Of a DNA stretch of 64,000 nucleotides, positions 1-11,663 are shown in pieces. This stretch comes from Myxococcaceae bacterium. GTDB taxonomy: Bacteria; Myxococcota; Myxococcia; Myxococcales; Myxococcaceae. Position numbers and translations under genes: made by a program. Location of the stretch: the NCBI GenBank assembly GCA_016793095.1, contig JAEUJQ010000016.1, positions 1 through 64,000 of the forward strand, given 5' to 3'. A model generated the notes under the pieces. That model saw only the letters and a list, made by a program, of their open reading frames with translations, was not told the DNA's origin and ran no database searches. Each line of letters opens with the position of its first letter. Positions within the stretch are counted from its first letter, which is position 1.

Positions 1-159
1 CGAACCAGCCCTTGACAAGCCGGTTATCTGCCGCGAGCGAGTCCCGATGTTCAAGCCAGGGTCCTCATGCCGCACTCAAGTGATCGATCTTGCTGCGTTC
101 TCGCACGCCATCGCGGTGCCAGATTGGGAACTGCACCCGATCGAGATGAGGAGGCAGCC

Positions 160-603
160 GTGAGCCGATTTGCGCTGGTGGTTCTGAGTTGCTGCGTTTC
201 GGGTCGGTCGACGATTGCGGTCGAGGCTCCCAAGATCGCATGTCTCGATGTGCTCTCTCTCTTGAACGCCAAACTGGCTCCTGATGGCGATCGCGATTCG
301 CAGATCGTTCGAGCTCTCGGTCGCCAGTACTTCCCCGAAGGCGCAGTGCCCGTACTTGTTCAGGGAGCTCGACTTGACGTCGATTGCGTCGATGACACAT
401 TTGATGTTCGCACTCGGCGTTCCCGCCGCAAGGGAGTGCTGGCGCTCCGACTGGTCGAAGCAACGCCAACCACAATACGCGGAGTGGTCCTGGTTGATGT
501 GTCACAGACGGACGGTGAACTCGGCTGGACGACCCCACCCGCCCTTCCCGTTCGAGGAGATCGAACGCCTGGCGGGGCTTGGGTCTGGCGTCAGAAGAGG
601 TAG
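160..603 (+). CDS. Hypothetical exported protein
   Basis: A 147-residue ORF. I place the start at the GTG at 160 because a perfect AGGAGG lies at 149-154, five bases upstream; an ATG at 67 would add 31 residues with no good ribosome site. The N-terminus (MSRFALVVLSCC) looks like a short signal or lipoprotein leader, but the basic region is minimal and the lipobox (VLSC) is poor. The rest is a small mixed alpha/beta-type sequence with an Arg-rich patch in the middle. No family is recognised. Third codon positions are less GC-rich than in the housekeeping genes nearby, and its 3' end overlaps the HMG-CoA synthase fragment on the other strand by 13 bases, so this may be acquired or decaying DNA. 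Confidence 0.5.
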   Translation: MSRFALVVLSCCVSGRSTIAVEAPKIACLDVLSLLNAKLAPDGDRDSQIVRALGRQYFPEGAVPVLVQGARLDVDCVDDTFDVRTRRSRRKGVLALRLVEATPTTIRGVVLVDVSQTDGELGWTTPPALPVRGDRTPGGAWVWRQKR

Positions 604-808
604 TAGTCCGGTGACCGGTTTCGAGTGTGCCCGTCGATGAAGGCGTCCTTCGAGTAGAGCGGTCGCCAGAAGTCGTGCACGTCGCTGGCGAACTGCCCGG
701 TGCGCGAGGGGTCAAGCTCGATCAGCCGTGGGTTCTCCGACACGACGAGCGCCACCGCCCCAGCTCCCTGCGTCGGTTGCCCCGCTCCCCGCCGTGCCCA
801 GACCAGGG
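591..808 (-). pseudogene. HMG-CoA synthase gene fragment
   Basis: The minus-strand frame closing with TGA at 591-593 encodes a stretch resembling the middle of hydroxymethylglutaryl-CoA synthase. The signature runs QGAGAVALVVSENPRLIEL, then a short gap, then DVHDFWRP and a DG where the family has a DG followed by a small polar turn. In bacterial MvaS proteins the same order occurs (GAGA..., E/NPR(I/L)..L, D(I/V)xDFWRP, VDG). About 65 codons are recognisable. There is no start codon in the frame before the upstream stop near 888, and neither the catalytic Cys region nor the C-terminal half is present; after the DG the sequence departs from the family and stops. This is a relic, either of mevalonate-pathway mvaS or of a polyketide beta-branching homologue. 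Upstream limit is approximate. Confidence 0.6.
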
Positions 809-918
809 GAATGGTGGCTGCTTCGGCGGGTCTCAGGGAAACGTGCGACGCGAGAACGGTTTTTTCACGCGTTCCCGCCCTGGCGGGTCACTGACCACGT
901 TGCAGGCAGGTGTGGCAT

Positions 919-940
919 CGGTGGCACGATCGTCACACCG
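919..940. promoter_or_regulatory. 22-bp operator-like palindrome
   Basis: An interrupted palindrome: outer arms CGGTG and CACCG flank a perfect inner 8-mer ACGATCGT, with only two mismatched positions per arm, so 9 of 11 positions pair. It lies about 130 bases before the 46-residue peptide gene, in otherwise non-coding DNA. The symmetry is typical of a dimeric repressor site, but the cognate protein is unknown. Confidence 0.35.
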
Positions 941-1071
941 GTGGGACTGGAATCAGATCCCAACCCATTGAAGTTCCTCAATCGCCATGGCGGGCATGTC
1001 GTTTGCTGACAGGCCGCGTCATGAAAGTGTCCAGCTCAGGCCGCTGGCTGGACGACGAAGGAGCAGTCACC

Positions 1072-1212
1072 ATGGAGACCACCACGTTCATCAAGCCGAA
1101 GTTCGTCATCGCGGCCCTGCCGGGCACGGGCGAGCTCCAGGTGCAGGTGAAGGCCTCCGTCGAGAAGCCGGCCCCGCGCGTCCTGCAGGTGCCCGTCACC
1201 TCGCTCAGCTGA
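1072..1212 (+). CDS. Small 46-residue peptide of unknown function
   Basis: Encodes 46 residues starting METTTFIKPKF and ending VPVTSLS. The ATG at 1072 is preferred over the in-frame ATG at 1021 because AAGGAG sits at 1058-1063, eight bases upstream. It has no signal peptide, no membrane segment and no Cys; it is rich in Thr, Val, Pro and Lys, and alternating hydrophobic residues suggest a beta-strand peptide. It lies 48 bases before glmU on the same strand, so it could be co-transcribed. I do not recognise a family. No modification enzymes lie nearby, so I do not call it a modified-peptide precursor. Confidence 0.55.
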   Translation: METTTFIKPKFVIAALPGTGELQVQVKASVEKPAPRVLQVPVTSLS

Positions 1213-1238
1213 CGTCACCTCGGTTGACCCCCCGCCCG

Positions 1239-1255
1239 CCTGTCTGACAGACGGG
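1239..1255 (+). promoter_or_regulatory. Hairpin in front of the glmU start
   Basis: CCTGTCTG and CAGACGGG form a stem of about seven pairs (one G-U) ending five bases before the glmU ATG. glmU has no clear Shine-Dalgarno sequence, so this stem covers the initiation region. It could attenuate translation or end the transcript of the small peptide gene; it has no following T-tract. Confidence 0.3.
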
Positions 1256-1260
1256 CTCCC

Positions 1261-2673
1261 ATGAACGCTCCGCTCGCTGCCGTCGTGCTCTGTGCCGGCA
1301 AAGGCACGCGCATGAAGTCCGAGATGGCGAAGGTCCTCCACCCGCTCCTCGGGCGGCCGATGGCCTGGTACCCCATCACCCGCGCCTTCGAGGCCGGCTG
1401 CCAGCAGGTCGTCGCCGTCGTCGGGCACCAGGCCGAGCAGGTGAAGACGACGCTCGCGAAGGCCTTCGAGGGCCAGCCGCTCGCCTTCGCCGTCCAGCAG
1501 CAGCAGCGGGGCACCGGAGACGCGGTCGCCTCCGCCCGCGCCGCCCTCACCGGGTTCTCGGGCGCTGTCCTCATCCTCTACGGTGACGTGCCGCTCCTCA
1601 CCGCCGACACCCTCTCGCGCCTCGTCGCCGCCTTCCGCGCCGGCAAGGGGCCGCTGGCGATGGTGTCCTGCCGGCCCGGCGACCCGACCGGCTATGGCCG
1701 CGTGCTCCGCGGGCCCGGCGGCCGCGTCGAGGGCGTCGTCGAGCACAAAGACGCCACGCCCCAGCAGCGCCTCATTCAGGAGATCAACGCCGGCCTCTAC
1801 GTCGCCGACGCCCGCTTCCTCTGGGGCGCCCTCGAGACGCTCACCCCGCAGAACGCCCAGGGCGAGCTCTACCTCACCGACATCGTCGCGAAGGCCGCGA
1901 AGGAGGGTGAGGTCGCCGTCGTCGAGGCCGACCCCCGCGAGGTCGAGGGCGTCAACGATCGCGCCGAGCTCGCCGAGCGCGCCGAGCTGCTCCGCGCCCG
2001 CATCAACAAGCGCCACATGCAGGCCGGCGTCACCCTCACGGACCCCGCCAGCACCTTCATCGACGAGGGCGTCGAGATCGGCCCCGACACCGTCATCGGC
2101 CCCAGCGTCACCATCTCGGGCGAGTGTGAGATCGGCTCCGGCGTCACCATCGGCCAGGGCTCGGTCCTCGTGCACACCACCATCGGCGACGGCACCGACG
2201 TGAAGCCGTACTCCGTCTTCGAAGACGCCGTCGTCGGCCCGCGCTGCCAGGTCGGCCCCTTCGCCCGCGTGCGCCCCGGCTCGGTGCTCGACGAGGGCGT
2301 GCACCTCGGCAACTTCGTCGAGACGAAGAAGACCCGCCTCAAGAAGGGCGCCAAGGCCAACCACCTCGCGTACCTCGGCGACGCCGAGATCGGCGCCGGC
2401 ACCAACGTCGGCGCGGGCACCATCACCTGCAACTACGACGGGGTGAACAAGCACCAGACCGTGCTGGGCGACGGCGTCTTCGTCGGCTCCGACACCCAGC
2501 TCGTCGCGCCGGTGAAGGTGGGCGACGGCGCCTTCATCGCGGCCGGCAGCACCATCACCGACGACGTGCCCGCGGGCGCCCTCGCGCTCTCCCGCACCGC
2601 GCAGACGAACAAAGAAGGCTGGGCCGAGCGCCGCAAGAAGGTGCTCGAGGGCATGGCGAAGAAGAAGGACTGA
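1261..2673 (+). CDS. glmU: Bifunctional GlcNAc-1-phosphate uridyltransferase / glucosamine-1-phosphate acetyltransferase
   Basis: Cytoplasmic GlmU makes UDP-GlcNAc in two steps: acetylation of glucosamine-1-phosphate, then UMP transfer from UTP. The 470 residues match the family length (about 450-460). The N-terminal pyrophosphorylase domain has the nucleotide motif at residues 10-18 (LCAGKGTRM; the usual LAAG has Cys in place of Ala) and the YGDVPLL metal site near residue 107. The C-terminal half is a left-handed beta-helix of hexapeptide repeats, including [10 protein letters not shown] with the acetyltransferase His near 366 and the NYDG loop. It is followed after 75 bases by glmS, so the two steps that lead from fructose-6-phosphate to UDP-GlcNAc are encoded nearly together. 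Confidence 0.97.
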   Translation: MNAPLAAVVLCAGKGTRMKSEMAKVLHPLLGRPMAWYPITRAFEAGCQQVVAVVGHQAEQVKTTLAKAFEGQPLAFAVQQQQRGTGDAVASARAALTGFSGAVLILYGDVPLLTADTLSRLVAAFRAGKGPLAMVSCRPGDPTGYGRVLRGPGGRVEGVVEHKDATPQQRLIQEINAGLYVADARFLWGALETLTPQNAQGELYLTDIVAKAAKEGEVAVVEADPREVEGVNDRAELAERAELLRARINKRHMQAGVTLTDPASTFIDEGVEIGPDTVIGPSVTISGECEIGSGVTIGQGSVLVHTTIGDGTDVKPYSVFEDAVVGPRCQVGPFARVRPGSVLDEGVHLGNFVETKKTRLKKGAKANHLAYLGDAEIGAGTNVGAGTITCNYDGVNKHQTVLGDGVFVGSDTQLVAPVKVGDGAFIAAGSTITDDVPAGALALSRTAQTNKEGWAERRKKVLEGMAKKKD

Positions 2674-2748
2674 CCCGCCTGAACCGGGAATCGCCGGCCG
2701 GGTACGAGGTTCACGCCCCACGGGGCCGAGGCCACATCGGAGCGACGC

Positions 2749-4584
<1,836 letters not shown>

Positions 4585-4642
4585 GCGGCGCGGCGGCGCG
4601 TCCCGCTGGCTTCAGGCGATCGGCCCGGCATACTCGCGGCCC

Positions 4643-5620
4643 ATGACCCGCCTCGTCCTCCCCCTCGTCGTCGTGCTGGCCACGAGCTGCGCGGCGCTGC
4701 GCCCCCGCCTCGTGGACGCGAGCGTTCAGAAGCCGTCGAACGTGGCCGTCTACTTCACCGTCGACACGCGCCAGGGAGACCCGGTGCCGGGGCTGACCGC
4801 CGACCAGTTCCGCATCTACGAGGACGACAAGCTGGTTTCGAAGTTCGAGTCGAAGCAGACCATCTTGAACCCCGAGGTCGCGGCGATGCACTACCTGCTG
4901 CTGCTCGTCGACCTCTCGGCCTCGGTCACCCAGTCCGGCTCTGGCGAGGCGCTCGAGGCCGCCGTCGCCTCGTTCACCGATCGCGTCGGCCAGTACCAGC
5001 AGACCGCCATCTTCGGGTTCGACGGGCGGCCCGAGCTGATCCCCATTCGGGGGTTCGCGCCCGGCCGGGCCGGCTCGTCGGGGCTCGCCTCGATGAAGCC
5101 GCGCGACCCCTCGACCAACCTGAACGGCGCCATCGTCGAGGCCGTCAAGGTGCTCGAGAAGCAGCTCGACAAGTCACCGGTGCCCCTGCGCTTCGGGACC
5201 CTCGTCGTCTTCACCGACGGCACCGATCAGGCCCACCGCGCCGCTGCGCGCGACGTCGAGGCGGCCCTCGATCGCTCGTCGTTCGACGTCTTCGTCATCG
5301 GCGTGGGCGCCGAGATCGACGAGCGCGAGCTGCGCGCCATCGGCCGCAGCGGCGCCGCCCTCAGCCGCGACCCCCGCACCCTGAGCGCCTCGTTCGAGCA
5401 GGTCGCCGCCCGCATCGAGGGCTTCTCGAAGCGCTTCTACCTGCTCTCGTACTGCAGCCCCGCGCGGGCCGGCGTTCACGAGCTGCGCATCGAGCCGGTC
5501 ACCTCGGACGGCAAGTCGGGCGCGCTGACGTACCCCTTCGACGCCCAGGGCTTCGGGCCCGACTGCGACCCGAACCGCAAGCCCGCGTTCGACCTGAAGC
5601 GGCCCCGGCAGCCTCGCTGA
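4643..5620 (+). CDS. Lipoprotein with von Willebrand factor A domain
   Basis: 325 residues. The leader MTRLVLPLVVVLATSC carries a lipobox with the acylated Cys at residue 16, so it is a predicted envelope lipoprotein. Residues about 30-85 form a small beta domain of the kind found before VWA domains in VWFA-related proteins (VDTRQGDPVPGLTADQF, EDDKLVSKF). The VWA domain follows from about residue 88 with a MIDAS start DLSAS and later the TDG loop (VVFTDGTDQ), consistent with divalent-metal-dependent protein binding. A C-terminal beta segment with two Cys (YCSPARAG ... GPDCDP) closes it. It starts 58 bases after glmS but is not obviously related in function. The ligand is unknown. Confidence 0.85.
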   Translation: MTRLVLPLVVVLATSCAALRPRLVDASVQKPSNVAVYFTVDTRQGDPVPGLTADQFRIYEDDKLVSKFESKQTILNPEVAAMHYLLLLVDLSASVTQSGSGEALEAAVASFTDRVGQYQQTAIFGFDGRPELIPIRGFAPGRAGSSGLASMKPRDPSTNLNGAIVEAVKVLEKQLDKSPVPLRFGTLVVFTDGTDQAHRAAARDVEAALDRSSFDVFVIGVGAEIDERELRAIGRSGAALSRDPRTLSASFEQVAARIEGFSKRFYLLSYCSPARAGVHELRIEPVTSDGKSGALTYPFDAQGFGPDCDPNRKPAFDLKRPRQPR

Positions 5621-5768
5621 ATCTGCTCAGCGCTCCCGGCCTCCTCCGCGCGCGAACTCCGACCGGAAGCGGGAGCGGCAGGCGCGTTGACCCGAGCGGA
5701 GCTTGCGGCGATCCGCTCATGCAGTGGGGTGGCGACGGAGCTCGGTGGCGGTGCAGGGAGTCCGGCGC

Positions 5769-6170
5769 TCAGCGAGTCAGGCCGTCGAGCCAGCCCATGA
5801 CGTCGTCCTGCACCTGCGCGTCGGGTCGCGGGGGCGGCTTCGCGTCAGCCACCTGAACGCGCACCTGCTGGCCACCGTTGATGGCCCGCAGCTCGCCGTC
5901 GTCGAGGAAGACGCCGTGGCACGTCTCGCAGAACTCGACGCGCAAGCCGCCCACCTCGGCCGCGCGCATGGGCACGGCGCAGGCAGCGCACTGGCGTGAC
6001 GTCTTGAGCTGCGGGTCCAGCTTCGCTGGCGGCCGCTTGCCCAGCACCTGCTCGAGCTCGCCGCCGTCGAACCACAGGCCGTTGCAGAAGGTGCAGCGAT
6101 CGAGCTCAACCTTGCCAGCCTGGAACGCGCGCATCGGGGCCGTGCAGCCGGGACAGGTTCGTGCGGTCAT
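5769..6170 (-). CDS. Protein with two TFIIB-type zinc ribbons
   Basis: 133 residues. Two copies of a zf-TFIIB-like module are visible: CPGC at residues 6-9 with CTFC at 26-29, then CAAC near 61-64 with CETC near 80-83. Each second pair is followed by the characteristic G-(L/V)-(W/F)-(F/L)-D-x-G-E-L. Such proteins are widespread in bacteria and presumed to bind zinc; their partner is not known. No signal peptide. The tail ends with a short Pro/Arg stretch and QDDVMGWLDGL. It is 38 bases downstream of recQ on the same strand and may be read from the same transcript. Confidence 0.85.
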   Translation of the reverse strand: MTARTCPGCTAPMRAFQAGKVELDRCTFCNGLWFDGGELEQVLGKRPPAKLDPQLKTSRQCAACAVPMRAAEVGGLRVEFCETCHGVFLDDGELRAINGGQQVRVQVADAKPPPRPDAQVQDDVMGWLDGLTR

Positions 6171-6208
6171 GTCGCCAGTCTAGCGCCGAGCGCCTGACAG
6201 CGTCGCGA

Positions 6209-8251
<2,043 letters not shown>

Positions 8252-8275
8252 GAGTGCACCCCCGGAGATCCGCCG

Positions 8276-9016
8276 TCAATCGACTTCGTCCGCGAGCACC
8301 GGGCGACGAAGGAGCGGTGTGCCCCGGCCCGCGTCGAGCAGCCCGCGCTCGAGCATCGACACGTAGCTCCCGTCGGCCAGCACGAGGTGATCGAGCAGCG
8401 AGATGTTGAGCGCCTGCGCCGCCGCCCGCAGCTTGCGCGTCATCGCCACGTCCTGCACCGAGGGCTCCGGGTCGCCGCCAGGGTGCGTGTGCAGCAGCAC
8501 CACGCCGCTCGCCCGGCAGGCCACCGCCGGCGCCAGCGCCTCCCGCGCGTCCACCACGCAGTGATCGGCCCCGCCCACGCCCACCCGGTCGAAGCGCAGC
8601 AGCGCGTTGCGCGCGTTCAGCGACAACGCCCACGTCTCTTCGAGCCGGAGCTGGTGCAGCTGCGTACGCGCCCACTGGGCGATGGCACTCGGGCTGAAGA
8701 GCCGGGGCCGCTTCTGGCGTTGCAGCGGCACCCGCCGGGCGACCTCCATCGCCGCGTGCAGCCGCGCGGTGAGCAGCGGCGCCACCTGGAACGAGAGCTC
8801 CGGCGTCTCGAGTACGTGCAGCAGCCCGTGGGCGAGCACCGGGGCCACCTCCTGCTCGGACGAGGCGACGCCCAGCACCGCGAGCAGCTCGACGTCGGTG
8901 AGCGCGGCCGCGCCGAGGCGCTCGAGCCGGGCCGTCGCCTGCTCCACCAGCCGCGCGTCGCCCGGCTCCCCCAGCGTCACCAGCGACTTCACCTCCGTTG
9001 CGTCGAACCAGTCCAT
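8276..9016 (-). CDS. radC: RadC-family JAB/MPN metalloprotein
   Basis: 246 residues from the ATG at 9016, chosen because GGGGGA lies six bases upstream and the length fits RadC proteins (about 220-250); an upstream ATG at 9250 would run over the divergent gene. The N-terminal helical part resembles the UPF0758 helix-hairpin-helix region (ERLGAAALTDVELLAVLG). The C-terminal domain has a perfect JAMM zinc motif: H176, H178, S186 and D189 in HTHPGGDPEPSVQD. RadC was named for a repair phenotype now attributed to another gene; its real substrate is unknown. Pairing with recQ downstream suggests, but does not prove, a role in DNA metabolism. Confidence 0.88.
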   Translation of the reverse strand: MDWFDATEVKSLVTLGEPGDARLVEQATARLERLGAAALTDVELLAVLGVASSEQEVAPVLAHGLLHVLETPELSFQVAPLLTARLHAAMEVARRVPLQRQKRPRLFSPSAIAQWARTQLHQLRLEETWALSLNARNALLRFDRVGVGGADHCVVDAREALAPAVACRASGVVLLHTHPGGDPEPSVQDVAMTRKLRAAAQALNISLLDHLVLADGSYVSMLERGLLDAGRGTPLLRRPVLADEVD

Positions 9017-9131
9017 GTGTCCCCCGAGCACCTGCAGAGCAAGCGCGGTGCCGCGACCGGCTTCGAGGGCGATCAACGCGCGTGGGACGCAGCCCATCCA
9101 CCGCAGCGGACGAGCGTGGACACTCCACCGC

Positions 9132-9150
9132 GTTCTCGGCCGTCGAGAAC
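9132..9150. promoter_or_regulatory. Inverted repeat in the radC/zinc-ribbon divergent promoter region
   Basis: A perfect inverted repeat, GTTCTCG and CGAGAAC, separated by five bases. It lies between the divergent starts at 9016 and 9190, about 115 bases upstream of radC and 40 bases upstream of the other gene. It does not match the LexA boxes I know (GAAC-N4-GTTC, CTGT-N8-ACAG, or direct GTTC repeats), so a different regulator is likely. Confidence 0.4.
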
Positions 9151-9189
9151 TCCGCCAGCGTGAAGGCGGTGGGCTACGCTGCCGCCTCG

Positions 9190-9648
9190 ATGCCGACGGA
9201 CACTGCCTCCCTGCCCACCATCTGCGCGGCGTGCCGCTCACCGGGATCACTGCAGCTCGAGCAGTCGCTCGAGCAGGGCGTCTTGCGCTGGGCGGAGTCC
9301 TTCACCTGCACGTGCGGCCACGGCTTCGAGGCGAAGAACGCGGGGCTGCCGATGCCCGCGGCCCGTCAGGCGTTGATGGTGGCGCACGGGAAGCTGCGCG
9401 TCTTCGTCGATGCGATGCCGAAGGGCGGCCGCGCGCTGTCGGTGCTCGCGAAGGTGCTCGACGCGCCCGAGGCTGAGGTGGCCAGCGCGCTCGGTCGGCT
9501 GCCCGCCCTCGTCTGGGAGGGCACCCGCGCGGAGGCGAGCTTCATGCGCCAGGCCCTCGAGAAGAGCGGGGCCACCGTGCGCGTCGAGACCGTCGCCATG
9601 AAGGCTCCTGCGCCAAGGCCCTCGGCGAAGCGCGGCAAGAAGAAGTAG
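9190..9648 (+). CDS. Zinc-ribbon protein with an L7/L12 C-terminal-like domain
   Basis: 152 residues from the ATG at 9190. The N-terminal 50 residues hold a possible zinc ribbon (CAAC near residue 12 and CTCG near 38). Residues about 60-140 fit the ribosomal L7/L12 C-terminal fold as seen in bacterial L12-like accessory proteins: a helix-rich start (LSVLAKVLDAPEAEVASALGRLPALVWEG) followed by the typical turn and strand (QALEKSGATVRVET). The C-terminus is a Lys/Arg tail (RGKKK) that may bind nucleic acid. Divergent from radC-recQ with 173 bases between the starts. Function unknown; the domain reading is inference from pattern only. Confidence 0.7.
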   Translation: MPTDTASLPTICAACRSPGSLQLEQSLEQGVLRWAESFTCTCGHGFEAKNAGLPMPAARQALMVAHGKLRVFVDAMPKGGRALSVLAKVLDAPEAEVASALGRLPALVWEGTRAEASFMRQALEKSGATVRVETVAMKAPAPRPSAKRGKKK

Positions 9649-10351
9649 CGCGGCGCGGGAGGCTGCGCGCATGCCGGGCCGTCACATCATCACCGAGGAG
9701 GACGCCCGGCGTTGCTCGCCCTGGCGAAGGCGTGCCGAGGAGGGTGGCCGCCTGGGCGCAGGTGCATGGTGTCGACGGGCGGTCGCTCAGATGCTGGCGA
9801 ATCAACCTCCGCGCCGGAAGTCACCGCAGCCGCGCCCCCGCGCCGAGGCTGGTCGAGTTGGTGACCGGTGCAGGTGACCTGCGCGAAGTCCGACGTCGCT
9901 GAGCGGTGAGGGCTCGAGGCCGGACAACGCGATCGGCTTCGTTGCACTTCTGCGCGTCCCGAGCCGATCTGCCACCGCGGGCCAGATGAGGCACCGCCAC
10001 GTTGTTCGATCTCAAGCCCTCACCGTCCGAGGAATCGTGAGCGGCGAACGGGCGGACTCCCCGCGATGCGATCCTCGGCGGTGTGCCTGAGGTCCTGGGC
10101 TGAGCCGACGAGTCGAGCAACCCGGTCGCGTGGAAGAACCAGGCCTTCCGCCCAGACCGAGCTCGAACTGGCCGAAGCCGAGGCCGCCGCCAGGACTCCG
10201 GCGCGGTCGTCCCTACGCCGCTGCGCGCATCAGCGAACCCGACAAGCCACGGCGCGCGCTCGAGCCCAGTTGGCCTCCTCGAGCGTCGGGGCTGTGCGCC
10301 TGGGCGCCCGAGCCTTCGGCGGGGAACCGCAGCCCGCTGGCGCGCGGAGCC
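9649..10351. other. Gene-poor interval
   Basis: About 700 bases between the zinc-ribbon gene and the NAD(P)-binding gene. All frames give only short, Arg/Pro/Ser-rich translations typical of random high-GC DNA, with no ribosome site in front of any of them. No tRNA, repeat or recognisable protein fragment was seen. It may be a decayed gene. Confidence 0.5.
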
Positions 10352-10993
10352 TCAGGCCCGCAGCGCAGCCGCGGCATCCACCGCGTCCCACAGCGGGCGG
10401 CCCTCGAGCGCAACCCCCACCGGCGCCCGCTCGCTCGCGACGCGCAGGATGGCGGAGGCGAGCTCGGCCAGCGTGATGGGCCGGAACCGTGCTGGCGTGA
10501 GGCCGCGCAGGGCGGCGACGAGCCCCGGCGTTCCCTCGCGGTCGGCGAAGGACGACGGCCGTACGATGGTGAAGTCGAGGCCGCTGCCTCGCACCAGCGC
10601 CTCGGCCCTCGCTTTGGCCTGCAGGTACGCGCCGATCGGCGACCCCGCGCCCACCGAGGAGAGCAGCACGAGGTGATCGACCCCTGCCTGCTTCGCGGCG
10701 TCCACCAGGGACCGGGTGGTGCCGACGTCGCTCGTCTCGTAGGTGTCGCCGGACCCGAAGCGCGCGCGCATGGTGCCGATGAGCTGGACGACGGTGGTGC
10801 AGCCCTCGAGGCCCTTCACCAGGGCTGGCGTGTCGGACAGCTCGCAGACCGCCAGCGGCTCGTGGCGCAGGCTGCCCACGCTCTTCGGGCGCACGTGCGC
10901 GACGACGGGCACCTGGTGGCGCACGGCCAGCGGGAGGAGGACGCGGCCGACGGCGCCGGTGGCTCCGGCGAGGAAGAGACGACGCGGTTTCAT
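10352..10993 (-). CDS. NAD(P)-binding Rossmann-fold protein (atypical SDR, NmrA-like)
   Basis: 213 residues. The N-terminus MKPRRLFLAGATGAVG carries the glycine motif GATGAVG (residues 9-15) of atypical short-chain dehydrogenases that bind NAD(P)H. Further family traits are VVQLIGTM near residue 70, LLSSVGAG near 113, and DFTIVRPSSF near 140, where a canonical active-site YxxxK is replaced (AYLQAKA retains the Tyr and Lys spacing). Such proteins act as small-molecule reductases or redox sensors; the substrate cannot be told from sequence. It is monocistronic and divergent from the exported protein at 11058. Confidence 0.85.
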   Translation of the reverse strand: MKPRRLFLAGATGAVGRVLLPLAVRHQVPVVAHVRPKSVGSLRHEPLAVCELSDTPALVKGLEGCTTVVQLIGTMRARFGSGDTYETSDVGTTRSLVDAAKQAGVDHLVLLSSVGAGSPIGAYLQAKARAEALVRGSGLDFTIVRPSSFADREGTPGLVAALRGLTPARFRPITLAELASAILRVASERAPVGVALEGRPLWDAVDAAAALRA

Positions 10994-11057
10994 TGGAGGA
11001 CCTGCCCGACCTGTCGTCTACTGCGCCTCCCGGTTCGCCACCACACAAGGAGCTTGC

Positions 11058-11651
11058 ATGCGCCCCGTCGTCCTCGTCCTGGCCCTCGCCACCTGCCTCG
11101 TCGCGCCCACGGCCCGGGCGGACGACGAGAAGCCGGCGTCGTCAGGAGGCTCCGTTGATCCCAGCCTGCGCGGCCCGGGCTCCTTGTCCGACGCGAGCCC
11201 GCAGCGCCGACACCCGATGCTCTCCTTCTTCCTCGGCTTTCCGGCCGGCTACTTCGGCTACGGCGGCATTCCGTTCAGCGTCGGCGCCCGGTACCTGCAG
11301 CCGATCCTCCATGACGGGTTCGTGCCCAGCCTCAACGACTCCCTCAGCGTCGAGGCGGGTGTCGATCTCTACGCGCTCGGCGCCTCACGCTTCGGCGCTG
11401 CGCTGGCGATTCCCATCGAGGCCATGTGGGCGCTGCACTTCTCGACGAAGTTCTCGGGCTACCTGAAGCTGGGCGCCGCGCTGGAGATCCGGTTTCTCGG
11501 CGACTGGTGCTGGGCCAACGTGTGCGGCGGGGTGCTGGGCGCCGGCATCATCGCGCAGCTGGGGTTGATGTACCGCATCACCGACGCCATCACGCTGCGG
11601 GCCGAGCTCGGGTACCCCGGCCTCAAGCTCGGCATCGGCCTGCCGCTGTAG
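11058..11651 (+). CDS. Exported hypothetical protein
   Basis: 197 residues. The ATG at 11058 follows AAGGAG at 11047-11052. A classical signal peptide is visible (MRPVVLVLALATCLVAPTARA, cleavage probably after ARA). The mature part begins with a Ser/Gly/Pro-rich linker, then alternating hydrophobic and aromatic segments with Gly turns (FFLGFPAGYFGYGG, LKLGAALEIRFLG, LRAELGYPGLKLGIGLPL). The last segment resembles the closing strand of a small outer-membrane beta-barrel. Two Cys (WCWANVC) could form a disulfide. No family assigned. Confidence 0.75.
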   Translation: MRPVVLVLALATCLVAPTARADDEKPASSGGSVDPSLRGPGSLSDASPQRRHPMLSFFLGFPAGYFGYGGIPFSVGARYLQPILHDGFVPSLNDSLSVEAGVDLYALGASRFGAALAIPIEAMWALHFSTKFSGYLKLGAALEIRFLGDWCWANVCGGVLGAGIIAQLGLMYRITDAITLRAELGYPGLKLGIGLPL

Positions 11652-11663
11652 CGCCAGGCGCCG

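Noticed and set aside
849-887. Hairpin and T6 tract as a terminator
   Set aside because: The T-run lies before, not after, the GC hairpin on the plus strand, and on the minus strand it reads as A, so neither direction has stem plus T-tract.
1072-1212. Precursor of a ribosomally made modified peptide
   Set aside because: No leader/core signature and no radical SAM, ATP-grasp, lanthipeptide or YcaO enzyme in the window.
9132-9150. LexA box
   Set aside because: The arms run GTTC...GAAC, opposite in sense to the Gram-positive GAAC-N4-GTTC box, and no CTGT-N8-ACAG is present.
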